From the NCBI GenBank assembly GCA_004294265.1, contig REAG01000123.1, forward strand, positions 1-33,405: a stretch of DNA of 33,405 nucleotides, read 5' to 3'. This DNA comes from Cytophagales bacterium (lineage in GTDB: Bacteria; Bacteroidota; Bacteroidia; Cytophagales; UBA9547). Both the position numbers and the translations under genes were made by a program. Positions 14,284-25,000 of the stretch are shown piece after piece (the first letter of the stretch is position 1; the number at the start of each line of letters is the position of its first letter). Below the pieces are notes generated by a model. The model did no database searches. It was not told the DNA's origin and saw nothing but the letters and a program-made list of their open reading frames with translations.

Positions 14284-16464
14284 CTATTTTTCGATAATTA
14301 ATTTTTTAGTTAAACGACTTCCATTTTTCAACTGAGCAGAAACTATATAAATTCCTGCCGCCAAATTACCCGTAGAAATTTTGGTCTCTCCACTTGAAAC
14401 CGTAACAGATACCACTGGCATACCAACCAAACTATAAATAATTACAGAAGATAAACCATTTGCAGAAACTGTAACCGACTCAGTTGCTGGATTAGGGAAA
14501 AGACTCAAAGAAGAAATTTCTTCAGATTGAGAAGTTACCCCAGTTAAAGTATGAGTCCCGCCACAACCCAATGGTGGTGCATTATTAATGCTAAACACAT
14601 TACCATTACAAGTTGAAGTAATCGTATTTCTATTTGTTGATGCAGTCATAACAACAGTATATCTTAAAGAAGGATTATAAATATACGAACCTGAAAGTGT
14701 AATAACAATAGTTGAAGATGAAAGCGATAGTATATGAGCATCTGGTGTTGAACTCAATGCAGATCTACCAACACCTAGTGGAGTACCCAAAACTGATAAA
14801 GTTGTAAATTCTCTTGGAATAATTCCAGGACCTGTCGTATTAAAAATATCAGAATATTCAAAATTAAAAGACATTTTATCACTAGTAGAATAACTTCCAG
14901 CTCTCATAGTATAATATCCTAATCCATTTAAGGTATTTGGATATTTTGAACATTGATTAATAAACTGATATGAATTTAAAGAAAAACAATTAACAGGTAC
15001 TTGATTATTAATTAAAATCTCTTTAGACTTTTTTAAACCATTTGCTAAAGAAGTTGCTGTTACAGTAATAACTGAATTTTCAGTTAAAGATTTTGAACGA
15101 ACAGAACCTGTAATTGAATTTATTGTTGCACTCTCTAATGAAACAGGATCTAAAGAATAAGTCACATTTTGAGGAGTAAATGCAGGCAATACAGTTGATA
15201 CTACGTTTGAATAACCCCAATTTGATGTAATATTAGGTGCATCAATTGAAATATCCGTTGGAACAGGTTGATTAGAAATTTCTACAACAACAGATTTTGT
15301 ATAAGATCTATTTCCTACAGAAGTAGCAGTTACAGTTACAGAACCATCACTAAACGGAGTAATGACACCTAACTCATTAATAATTGCTAAAGGAAAACCC
15401 AAATTTGAAATTCCTTGTACTGTCCATTCAACAATAGGATTTGCACCACGTGGAGTAATAATTGATTTTAAAGTTAAGTTTTCTCCTGCATTGGAGATAA
15501 CGAATGGACTACCATTTTTAGTTACTACATCAATGCCAATTACTGAAATAACACCAGGAACACCTTTAAGAACCATTACACCAAAATGTTTAGAAATAGT
15601 CCAATTACAATTCCAGCAACATTGATTCCACATGAGTTGTCCTCTTCTAATATAATTATTTTCAGGATTTTTATCTGTTGTTGCAATGTTGTTAGAAATA
15701 TCAAAACCTAAAGGTTTACGAGTATTACTAGGTTTGGAAGCTTGTGCAGCAGGAGTCGTACCATAATCGAGAGTTAAATCATCAATAAACTCTTTGTTAA
15801 TGCTTTTCCAAGGAATTCTGCACTCAATAATATATCCTTCTGTAGTATTTTTACAAACAGCAGATGAGCCTTCTAAAAGCATACCATGACCCAAACCTTT
15901 AGCAGGTATGATAGAAACATCGGGAGTGTTTTTGTAGCTCAAAACCATTTGAGCATCTCTTAAAGCATTATAAATTTGAGGAAAATTAGGCTCTCCAGGA
16001 TTTATAGATGTTCTAGCTTCACCATTATTAAGAAAAAGCTCTAATGCTTCTGCTGATTGTTCAGTAGGTTTTGCGTTTCTAAAAGCTACAGATGATGGAG
16101 ATTTTACTTTAGCTGCCATATACAAATACGTTTCATCCCAAGCTGTTGAAAAAGAAGTTACTTGATTGTTGCGATCATTTGGAAAAGGTTTTACTCCATC
16201 TGCGTCAATGGTAATCATATTATTCAAAAGATTTTTAAACAATCCAGAAGAATTGTCTATAATATTTTGAGAATTGTCTTCTCCAAGAATATTAGATTCT
16301 GTCCAACAATAATCATCTAACTCACCATCTAAAGTAGGTGGTGCGGGTGTAAATACAGGAAAAACTGTAAGGTTACTATTATTGATAACCTGCGAAAAGG
16401 AAATCAGTGGTAAAGAGAACGCAAGTGCTGCGATTTTCGATAATAAATGTACTTTTTTAAACAT
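14284..16464 (-). CDS. Secreted CBM9-like/Ig-like protein with T9SS sorting domain
   Basis: A 726-residue secreted protein, taken from the ATG at 16462-16464 because the signal peptide starts there (MFKKVHLLSKIAALAFSLPLISFS). An upstream in-frame ATG would add 10 residues that spoil it. Residues about 35-302 form a carbohydrate-binding family 9-like/DOMON-like domain (PTLDGELDDYCW, AWDETYLYMAAKV, EALELFLN, GYIIECRIPWKSI, PLGFDISNN). Two Ig-like (Big_2-type) domains follow at about 305-400 and 405-495. The last 75 residues are a type A T9SS sorting domain (SLFPNPATESV ... GIYIVSAQL ... KKLIIEK). No catalytic motif is seen. It is the last gene of the PUL, 97 bases after susD, and probably holds glycan at the cell surface. 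Confidence 0.85.
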   Translation of the reverse strand: MFKKVHLLSKIAALAFSLPLISFSQVINNSNLTVFPVFTPAPPTLDGELDDYCWTESNILGEDNSQNIIDNSSGLFKNLLNNMITIDADGVKPFPNDRNNQVTSFSTAWDETYLYMAAKVKSPSSVAFRNAKPTEQSAEALELFLNNGEARTSINPGEPNFPQIYNALRDAQMVLSYKNTPDVSIIPAKGLGHGMLLEGSSAVCKNTTEGYIIECRIPWKSINKEFIDDLTLDYGTTPAAQASKPSNTRKPLGFDISNNIATTDKNPENNYIRRGQLMWNQCCWNCNWTISKHFGVMVLKGVPGVISVIGIDVVTKNGSPFVISNAGENLTLKSIITPRGANPIVEWTVQGISNLGFPLAIINELGVITPFSDGSVTVTATSVGNRSYTKSVVVEISNQPVPTDISIDAPNITSNWGYSNVVSTVLPAFTPQNVTYSLDPVSLESATINSITGSVRSKSLTENSVITVTATSLANGLKKSKEILINNQVPVNCFSLNSYQFINQCSKYPNTLNGLGYYTMRAGSYSTSDKMSFNFEYSDIFNTTGPGIIPREFTTLSVLGTPLGVGRSALSSTPDAHILSLSSSTIVITLSGSYIYNPSLRYTVVMTASTNRNTITSTCNGNVFSINNAPPLGCGGTHTLTGVTSQSEEISSLSLFPNPATESVTVSANGLSSVIIYSLVGMPVVSVTVSSGETKISTGNLAAGIYIVSAQLKNGSRLTKKLIIEK

Positions 16465-16561
16465 GATTATAAAGATTAAATTATATGGAAACAAAATTAA
16501 TAAAAAAAATTATATTAAACAAAGAAATTATTATATTTTTTTTCTAAATATCATTTATAAA

Positions 16562-18529
16562 TTAATACCCTGGATTTTGAGTTAAGGTTTCACGACTTAA
16601 ATCAATTTGATTTTGTGGTATTGGGCATAAATTATGAATTGTATTAAGATATTTTTTTTTGTTATCAGGTTCATTTTTTAAACTAAATACAATGCTAGCT
16701 GAACCAGGATGGTCTTTTTCATCTAATGCCTCCCAACGTCTTAAATCTAAAAATCTATGGTATTCAAATGCTAACTCTACACGCCTTTCTCTAACAATAG
16801 CATCTCTTAATCCATATTTTTTATCTTCAAACATTCTTATGGGAAATAAACCTAGTTCTGGATTTAAAAAAGCACTTTCTGCGTTTGTTACACCATAATT
16901 TAAAGGTTCATTATTTTCTGTTAATGTAGCATAAGGAAATTCAGAAAGAATTTTAAGAGATGATTCGCCAACAACTAAATTATTTGGTATGTCTAATTCC
17001 ACAGTATTAGGAAAACCAGCATACATAACCGTTGCGTCACTTGCATTGGGGCGTTTAGGTAAATGATTAGGAATATTTTGTCCATCATAAATAAAACCAC
17101 CAAATGTTACTATAGGGGTAGGTACATCATCCATTACCAAACGTCTTTTAATTGTTAAATATTGACTTGATAATCCTCTTGCTCTTTCTCTTACTTTATT
17201 AAGATATTCAGTTGCTTTTGTTAATTCGCCAGTTTCTAAACAAGCTTCTGCATACATCAATAAAACATCTGAGTAACGTATCATTTTATAATTCATTTCA
17301 CCAAATGCTCCACCAGGTCCACTTGCCCCAAAGTTATCAACTCCTTTTTTTACATGAAAGAACTCGCCAATAGTATTTGATCTATTTTCTTTTACATCTC
17401 TCGCCATTCCTGCTTCATAGGATTTTCCAGTAACTTTTGTAGTTTTATCATCACCTACGCCACTAAAATCATTATCATATAGAAATCTTAAAGATTGTCG
17501 GATGCGAGGATCTCCCATTTCACAACTGTTAGCCCATTCTTGAGTAGCAATTAATTCGCCATAACCTTGAGATATGCCTCCTTGAACACCAAATCTTAAA
17601 TCTCTTTGTTGATTTTCACTTGCTATTCCAACATCGTGTGTCCAACCGAAATTTCCATATTTTGAATAAGTTATTTCAAAAATAGACTCTGAGTGATATT
17701 CTTTTTCAAATATATCTTTCCATGCAGTAGGTCCAGTTAATAAACTAAACTTTTTACTATCAATAACTTTAAACAAATAATCTTTAGCAGATTGAAAATC
17801 ACTTTCTCGTGTGGCAGCTATATAACAAGCTTTATGCAAATAAATTTTACCAAGAAGTGCATTTGCAGCATGTAGGGTTATACGTCCTTGATTTATATCA
17901 GACCAAGTTGGAGGTAAAAGATTGGTTGCCATTTTTAAGTCTTCAACTGCTTGATTAAAAACCTCTTGCCTTGTACTTCGCTTTACATAAAGCGGACCTG
18001 GAAAACTAGCACTTTGAGGAGTTTCAGTAAGGATTGGTGCACCACCAAAAAGTACAGCCAAATTAAAATAGTGTAACCCTCTTAAAAAATAGGCTTCTCC
18101 CAAAATGGCATTTCTATCTACCTCACTTTTAAATGGAATTTCAGACTTTTTATCTCTCCGGGTTTTAGAAACATTTTCGAGTACTAAATTTGTTCTGTAA
18201 ACACCTTCGTACATAAACCTCCAAAGATCTCTAAATTGAGGTTCACCACCTGCATCTTGGGTTGCAGACCAGTTAAAGTCATCAATGGCATCAGTTAAAT
18301 TTTTTGTTGTGATATCATCACTTGCCATTTCTACAACTTGAAAATAGGAACTACCATAATAGGCTACATGTTGAATATTAGAGTAGCAAGCCATGATTGC
18401 AGAAAAAGCATCTTGTTCTGTTTTGTAAAAGTTTTCAGCTAGAATATCATTTTTAGGGTCTAAATAGATGTAATTTGCACAACCAGTAGTGAGTAAGAAA
18501 ACAATTGAAGCTATAATTAACTTTTTCAT
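16562..18529 (-). CDS. SusD/RagB family outer-membrane lipoprotein
   Basis: A 655-residue surface glycan-binding partner of the SusC porin. It begins with a lipoprotein signal (MKKLIIASIVFLLTTGC; C17 lipidated). The N-terminal SusD-like helical region includes EQDAFSAIMACYSNIQ and YFLRGLHYFNLAVLFGGAPIL. The C-terminal domain has the usual MNYKMIRYSDVLLMYAEA, YLNKVRERA and RERRVELAFEYHRFLDLRRW, and ends in NPGY. Length is somewhat above the family norm because of an insert around residues 460-560. The gene starts 27 bases after susC, as is normal for the pair. Confidence 0.95.
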   Translation of the reverse strand: MKKLIIASIVFLLTTGCANYIYLDPKNDILAENFYKTEQDAFSAIMACYSNIQHVAYYGSSYFQVVEMASDDITTKNLTDAIDDFNWSATQDAGGEPQFRDLWRFMYEGVYRTNLVLENVSKTRRDKKSEIPFKSEVDRNAILGEAYFLRGLHYFNLAVLFGGAPILTETPQSASFPGPLYVKRSTRQEVFNQAVEDLKMATNLLPPTWSDINQGRITLHAANALLGKIYLHKACYIAATRESDFQSAKDYLFKVIDSKKFSLLTGPTAWKDIFEKEYHSESIFEITYSKYGNFGWTHDVGIASENQQRDLRFGVQGGISQGYGELIATQEWANSCEMGDPRIRQSLRFLYDNDFSGVGDDKTTKVTGKSYEAGMARDVKENRSNTIGEFFHVKKGVDNFGASGPGGAFGEMNYKMIRYSDVLLMYAEACLETGELTKATEYLNKVRERARGLSSQYLTIKRRLVMDDVPTPIVTFGGFIYDGQNIPNHLPKRPNASDATVMYAGFPNTVELDIPNNLVVGESSLKILSEFPYATLTENNEPLNYGVTNAESAFLNPELGLFPIRMFEDKKYGLRDAIVRERRVELAFEYHRFLDLRRWEALDEKDHPGSASIVFSLKNEPDNKKKYLNTIHNLCPIPQNQIDLSRETLTQNPGY

Positions 18530-18556
18530 TTTTTTATAAATTTAAATTGTATAGAA

Positions 18557-21500
18557 TTAAAATGTGAATTGTAAACCAACAGAATAAGTGCGTGGTTGAG
18601 GATAAGAACCTCTGTCGTAACCAGCAACTTGAGAAGAAATGACATCTCTTCCATTTGCATCTTTACCTAAGTTAGCTAATTCTGGATCAAAACCTTTGTA
18701 AGCGGTTAAAGTTATTAAATTTTGAGCTTGAATATAAAAACGTAATGAAATTTGATCATCCGTTTTAAACATTTTAGTTAGTAATTTAGCAGGAATACTA
18801 TACCCAATTTGAATGTTTTTAAGCCTTACAAAACTTCCATCTTCAACCCACCTTGATGAAGGTCTAGAATTTTGAGCAGGATCTTTAGTGTAAGCCAAAG
18901 GCATATTTGTTGGTTTAGCCCTTGTAGATCTGTCAAGGACAGATACCAATTGATTTTTATCTTGAGGTCCCCCACCATTATCCATAGCCTCTAAACCTTT
19001 TCTTTGGTTATTATAAATTTCTTGACCAAAAGAACCTTGTAAAAATAGTTTGAAATCAAAACCTTTATAGGATGCATCAGCAGAAAATCCAAAATTCATA
19101 AAAGGAATAGGATTGCCAATGTTTACTCTATCTTTACTATCTAAAACACCATCATTGTTAACATCTTTAAACTTTGCATCCCCAACACCTTTTTTAACAT
19201 TTACTCCTAAATCAGCTAAACCACCACCTGCAATTGTTTGATTTCCTACATAGGAATCAGCTTCAGACTGAGTTTGAATTACTCCATCATATACATAACC
19301 TCTAAAGTAAGAAACTGGTTCATTAACCTCTATATAAGAAACACCATTAAAATCAAATATTGGCTGACCTGGTTTGTCAGTAGCTAATGCGGTAACTTTA
19401 TTTGAAATAAAAGATACATTTGGGCCAAGAGAATATTTGAATTCTCTACTTTCATTTCTGTATAAAATTGCAATTTCTAAACCTTTATTTGAAATTGAAC
19501 CAATATTAGTAAAATAACTTACCCTTTCGTAGTAAGGAGCATCAGTTGCACCAGAAAGCGCAGGTATTGAAACTGGCACCAACATATCGTAAGAATTTTT
19601 CATGTAAGCATCAATATTTAATAGAACCCGGTTTTTATAAATACCTACATCAACACCAGCATTAAACTGTTGTGCAGACTCCCATTTTAAGTTTGGATTA
19701 GCCAAACCTCGGGTTGGTGCTATTCCAGGATATACCGTATTTCCAAGTGAATACCTAATAATATCTGTACTTATAACTTGAGCGTATCTAAAGTTTCCAA
19801 TTTCCTGATTTCCAGTTAAACCCCAGCCTACCCTTAATTTTAATTCTGAAATTATTTTGATATTTTCCATAAATTTCATATTTGAGATTCTCCAACCAAG
19901 AGAAATTGATGGGAAAAAACCATATTTAAAGTCATTAGCAAATCGGGAAGAACCGTCATATCTAGCATTGATTGTAGCCATGTAAGTGTTTTTGTAAGCG
20001 TAATTTATACGACCTAAAAAACCATACAAGCCATTTTCGAGAATTTTTCCGTCTGGTCTTAAATACACACTTGATTGAGTTGCACCAATGGTATATAATC
20101 CTTGAGGAAAATCTTGTGCAGTAGCAACTAAAGTTTTATTTCTAAAATATTGTGCATCCATACCTACAGTTACACCTAGGTCATGATCATTGGCGAAAGA
20201 TTTGTTATACATAAGCAAATGATTAACTACGTTTGAAAAATTAGTTCTTTCGGTTTGAGTTACTTCAGTTCTATCAATTCTATCAGCAGATAGTCCCCCC
20301 TCAAATTTATCCCTAATAGCTTGTTTTGATTCTGTAAAAATATCTACACCAAAACTTGAACGCCATTTCAATCCTTCAATAGCTTTAATTCCTAATGCTT
20401 TAGAAATATCTATTTCAGCATATACATTTCCAAAAATACGATATTTTTCTGTTAAATCTCTAATAAAAGTATTGGCAGCTACAGGATTTCTAAAATCATT
20501 ATTTCCAATAATCGTACTATTTTGTGCGTTTAGTCTCGAAAAAGCATTTGGTTGATTAATTAAAGGTAAACTAGGGTCATATACAGTAGAATAGGGCGTA
20601 ATTGAGTTTGCAGAAGTATATTCAGTATTATACACAGGCATTAATGGGCTTCCAGTAAGAGCACCGTCAGCAAAATCAATTCCTTTTTTACTAGTTTCAC
20701 GAGCAAAAGAAAGCGCCTCTCCCACTTTGAGCCATTTTTTTGGTATAATATCAGAATTTACTCTAAAAGTATATCTATCATATCCATTTCCTTTTTGAGT
20801 TCCTTGTTGATTAAAATAACCAAGACCAACAGCGTAATTTGCATTTTCGTTACCACCTGAAGCTCTGATATTGTAATTTTGAATAGTACCCGTTTGTAAT
20901 AATTGATCTAACCAGTTAGTGTTACCTTGTTTTGCAATAATAGCAGGATCTTTTGTTGTATAGGCTTGATTAACACCAGTTGCAGTTGCATCGCCAGAGT
21001 TTGTGTAAACATCTTTCATAAAGGCTTTATATTGGTCAGCATTTAAAACATCTAGTTTATTCCAAACATTTTGAATACCAGCCATTGCATCAAACTCAAT
21101 TCTCCCTTTACCGCTTTTTCCTCTTTTGGTAGTGATAATAACAACCCCATTAGAACCTCTTGAACCATAAATTGCAGTAGCTGCTGCATCTTTAAGTACC
21201 TCCATGCTTTCAAAATCGGCTGGATTGAAATTTGAAAGATTTCCTTCTGAAACATCTAAAGGTACACCATCAATCACATAAAGAGGTTGCGAACCATTAA
21301 TAGAGCCTACACCACGAATATTTACGGAAGATGCTGCTCCAGGAGCACCTGAAGTTTGTGTTACATTAACACCTGCTGCTCTCCCTTGCAATGCAGATGC
21401 TGCATCTACATTGATTGTTTGCTCCATAGATTTACGACTTACGGATACATTTGAACTTGTAACTTGAGATGTTTTGATAGTACCATATCCAATAGCTACT

Positions 21501-21868
21501 ACTGGAGGTATTTCAATGGCATCAGTTTGAAGGCTAATGTTAAATTCTGTTTTAGAACCATCAATTTTAATTATTTCATTTTTGTAGCCAAAAAATGAAA
21601 TTGAAATACTAGAATTTTCTGATACCTCTACATTTTTTAATATAAAGTTTCCATCATAATCTGTCGTAGTTCCTTTGGTTGTTCCTACCACAACAACAGT
21701 AGCTCCAACAACTGGGTCTCCTTTAGAAATACCCATACTTTTGTCATCTATACCTGATAAAACTGTACCTTTTATATCAACAGTTTTTTTTAATTGTTCT
21801 TGGGCAAAAGTTAGACTTGCTAGTAAAAGAAAAACAAATTTTAATTTTATAAAAACTTTTAATTTCAT
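18557..21868 (-). CDS. SusC/RagA family TonB-dependent outer-membrane transporter
   Basis: An 1103-residue TonB-linked outer-membrane transporter that imports oligosaccharides held by SusD. Signal peptide is residues 1-22 (cleavage after LTFA). A carboxypeptidase-regulatory-like beta domain covers about 30-125 (VDIKGTVLSG ... DYDGNFILKNV). The plug follows, with the SusC signature VVAIGYGTIKTSQVTSS, QGRAAGVNV, LYVIDGVPLD and IYGSRGSNGVVIITTKRG. The rest is the 22-strand barrel, ending in SVGLQFTF with the terminal Phe of outer-membrane barrels. A -7 box lies in the leader. Substrate is unknown; the PUL genes suggest a hemicellulose- or pectin-type glycan, but this is speculative. Confidence 0.96.
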   Translation of the reverse strand: MKLKVFIKLKFVFLLLASLTFAQEQLKKTVDIKGTVLSGIDDKSMGISKGDPVVGATVVVVGTTKGTTTDYDGNFILKNVEVSENSSISISFFGYKNEIIKIDGSKTEFNISLQTDAIEIPPVVAIGYGTIKTSQVTSSNVSVSRKSMEQTINVDAASALQGRAAGVNVTQTSGAPGAASSVNIRGVGSINGSQPLYVIDGVPLDVSEGNLSNFNPADFESMEVLKDAAATAIYGSRGSNGVVIITTKRGKSGKGRIEFDAMAGIQNVWNKLDVLNADQYKAFMKDVYTNSGDATATGVNQAYTTKDPAIIAKQGNTNWLDQLLQTGTIQNYNIRASGGNENANYAVGLGYFNQQGTQKGNGYDRYTFRVNSDIIPKKWLKVGEALSFARETSKKGIDFADGALTGSPLMPVYNTEYTSANSITPYSTVYDPSLPLINQPNAFSRLNAQNSTIIGNNDFRNPVAANTFIRDLTEKYRIFGNVYAEIDISKALGIKAIEGLKWRSSFGVDIFTESKQAIRDKFEGGLSADRIDRTEVTQTERTNFSNVVNHLLMYNKSFANDHDLGVTVGMDAQYFRNKTLVATAQDFPQGLYTIGATQSSVYLRPDGKILENGLYGFLGRINYAYKNTYMATINARYDGSSRFANDFKYGFFPSISLGWRISNMKFMENIKIISELKLRVGWGLTGNQEIGNFRYAQVISTDIIRYSLGNTVYPGIAPTRGLANPNLKWESAQQFNAGVDVGIYKNRVLLNIDAYMKNSYDMLVPVSIPALSGATDAPYYERVSYFTNIGSISNKGLEIAILYRNESREFKYSLGPNVSFISNKVTALATDKPGQPIFDFNGVSYIEVNEPVSYFRGYVYDGVIQTQSEADSYVGNQTIAGGGLADLGVNVKKGVGDAKFKDVNNDGVLDSKDRVNIGNPIPFMNFGFSADASYKGFDFKLFLQGSFGQEIYNNQRKGLEAMDNGGGPQDKNQLVSVLDRSTRAKPTNMPLAYTKDPAQNSRPSSRWVEDGSFVRLKNIQIGYSIPAKLLTKMFKTDDQISLRFYIQAQNLITLTAYKGFDPELANLGKDANGRDVISSQVAGYDRGSYPQPRTYSVGLQFTF

Positions 21869-21900
21869 ATATTATTATTTTTAATGATTTATATATTTCA

Positions 21901-21908
21901 CAAAATTA
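21901..21908 (-). promoter_or_regulatory. Candidate susC promoter -7 box
   Basis: On the minus strand this reads TAATTTTG, a match to TAnnTTTG, 32 bases before the susC start. No clear -33 box is seen. The terminator just upstream at 21986-22019 makes an independent susC promoter necessary unless readthrough occurs. Confidence 0.45.
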
Positions 21909-21985
21909 TGATAACTTTTCTAAAAAAAATAATATTTCCGAAAATATATTTTAATTAAAATAAAAAAAAATATTATTTCAAAAAC

Positions 21986-22019
21986 AAAAAGGTTGATAAT
22001 TCTATTATCAACCTTTTTT
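21986..22019 (-). terminator. Terminator of the glycosidase gene
   Basis: Fully complementary 15-base arms AAAAAGGTTGATAAT (21986-22000) and ATTATCAACCTTTTT (22004-22018) close a 3-base loop, with A and T tracts on either side. It follows the stop of the glycosidase gene by about 20 bases and separates that gene from susC. Confidence 0.92.
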
Positions 22020-22038
22020 GAATATTAATTAATATTAA

Positions 22039-25000
22039 TTAGTTTGTTATAACTATTTTCTTAGAAGTTGTTCCATATTTAGAACTGAACTTAGCAATAT
22101 ATATACCTGGTTCAAGATTTAAAATAGATTTTTTAGAATTTTGATTAAACTCTGTTTGATAAATGACAGAACCTTGAATGTTAGTAATTACAACAGAACC
22201 ACTCAAATTAGCAGTTAATGTAACCGTTCCTTCAGAAGGGTTTGGAGAAACATTAAAATTAACCAAATTTTGAATATTAGTTTCATTAATTTTAGATGTA
22301 GGACATGGTAGTAAATTATCTAAATTAACTACTTGATTAGTTATTGTAAATGTTCTTGTAAAAGAAAACAAATTAGGATTATCCATTAATTCTCCAACTA
22401 CAGTTACTGTACCAATGCTTGAACAGTTTTGAGCTTGGATATTAAGCTGAGATCCGTTATTTTTTTCCTGTATATCTATCTCCATAGTTGGGCTAGATTT
22501 GAATATTTTCCACTGTAATCTTTTTGATTCTTCATAAACATTTGAAGGAACAAATGAGGTTTTAAATTCCATTGTACCTAAAGGAGTTTCAATATTTGGA
22601 CTTAAAGATGGAGCTTCTTCAACTGATAGAGAAACACTTGTGGGTTTTCTATAATTTGTGTAACCGACTGTTAACTCTCTATTTGTAAGCGTATTACCAG
22701 AAAATGTTAATAAAACTAACGTATATTTAGGTACTGTTACAATCAATTTATTATTTACCACTACATTTTCAGAATCCAAAATTGTACCTTTTGAATCAAA
22801 ATTTGTTTCAGGTCTTAAGATATATTTTTTTCCAGAACTTGCAACAGGTGTAATGCCTGCAGGTAAATTTAATTGAACTTCAAAATCATGTTCAAAATCT
22901 TTACTTACTAATAAAACAACATATTTTCCATCTTTATGATAGGCATTCATAGAAACTGGATCAGGATCTTGACTTACGTTACCATCTGATTTCAATAATA
23001 CCTCTTTTGTTCGACCCGAAACACCCAAAATATTGGATTTAACAAATCTATTTAGAAGTTTCATTACATAATATCTAGGCATTTTTATAGTTCCCGATTG
23101 GAACAAACCCCATTGACTATCACCTAACGCGAAATTTAAAGGTGAAATTTGTCCTAATTTAAGAGATTGCATGTGGAAATCAGCCATTAAAATTGCTTGT
23201 CCAAATTTTTTATTGATAGTTTCACTACTCATGTCTGTTTCATAAAAAATAGAGGGCCTTAATTTTGGTTGTCTTGGATTTCCATTAACAGCAGCCGTTA
23301 AATCTATGTTCATTGTAAGTTTAAGACCTGCCAATTTTTTAAAAATCTGCTCTCTAGCATTTTTAAAATAATCTAATTCGCTTTTACCAACTTCGATTTC
23401 TTTAACATAACCTAAATTTCCACCTACATATCCTCCTAATGTATAACCATCAAGCCTGTCTGGTCCTGGAGAAAAGAACATATCTTCATGCAATTCTTTT
23501 GACCCATATTCAGTAGGATGTGGTTCTCTGCCAGAATAATACAATTTAATTCTTGTTGAATCAAAGCCTGGAATAGCTTTTGCTGCATTTGCTAATTCTC
23601 TTGCCCATAATGCATAAACTTTATAATCATTGAACCCTCCAGCATTGTGATCTACTCCTACCCCATTGCTAGTGCCTCCCCAAGGTTCGCATCCAAACTC
23701 AATGTAAACATTAGTAGTAGAATTATCATAAAGGGGTGGATTTATAAAACCTTCTTCTAACCTTCTAGCATATCCTAAATTATATTGTGGAAAACCTGCA
23801 ATTGTTTTTGTTCCTTGAATATAACCTATAAATCTTTGCATTGTATTCGTAGGATTGGCACGCCAATCAATTTCTGGATTATCATCAGTGCCTATGGCAA
23901 TTTCTGCATGTGCTTTTAAAAAAGTTGCAAATTTTATAAATTCTGAAAATGTAGCGGAATTTGGTCTATTTTTAGCTACCAATCCAGAACGACCAGAAAA
24001 AGAAACAAGATTAGCATCTAAAGAACCCCAACGAACCATACTGGGAGCTAAATCTGTGTGAATATCCAAAGTACTTCCTAGAAAATCATTTCTATTAAAT
24101 GCAGCACCGTTCAAACCAATACCTTCGCTTTTTCCTACATAATCCGTAGTAATATCCATAGCAACTTTTTTTACACCCGGAGAGTTTAATAAATGATCAA
24201 AGCCTAAAGTTGTAAATACCTGAGTTACACTTGGTAAAGATTCGTTTAAAGAACCATCCAAAGCTGTTACATAATATTCATGAACTGTATTGGGTTGGTA
24301 TGTTTTTAAAATTTGATTTGTTTTGCTTAAAATTCCTAAAGCACTTGTATTATATTTAATACCATCCACAAATAGGTTATATCCAAATATAGCAGACTCT
24401 ACATCAGTAGCTCCAGACCATGCAACATTGATACTCATATCTCCTAAGCCCAAAACTGTAAATGAATTTGGTGGTGTAGGTTTATTAGTTTCGGCAGTAT
24501 ATGTAGTTTCGTTTATTACGTTGCTTGGAAAAGACTCATTGCCATTTTTGTCAAAACAAGTATAAAAAATTGAGTAATTAGTAACCTCATCTAATCCTGA
24601 AAGAACGTAAGAAGTATTATTTTCTCCTTTCAATATTTTATTTAATTTACCATCAACATAAATTTTATATCCAAAAATTCCTGAATTTGACTCCTCGTCA
24701 GGATCAACAGCTTTTTTCCAAGTTATATATATTTTATTATTAGATTTTCTTAAAAAATTAAGTGTTTCAGTTAGAATAGGTTTTTTAAAATCAGAGTAAG
24801 GGGTTATTTGATTTCCTGACATAACAACTGGATTTGCCCCAGCAACACTTGGCGTGTTGTAAACACCATTACCAGAAACTGGAACAATATTTGGAGGATT
24901 TGTACCTAGATAAGCAACACTAATATCCCAAATATTATTATCATAAGCACTTCCAGATGCTAGAAAGCCATAAGTATTTCCACCTGATAAAGTAGTTACA

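Noticed and set aside
16465-16494. Upstream ATG for the CBM9-like protein
   Set aside because: It would add ten residues in front of a normal signal peptide; the downstream ATG gives a proper lysine-containing n-region.
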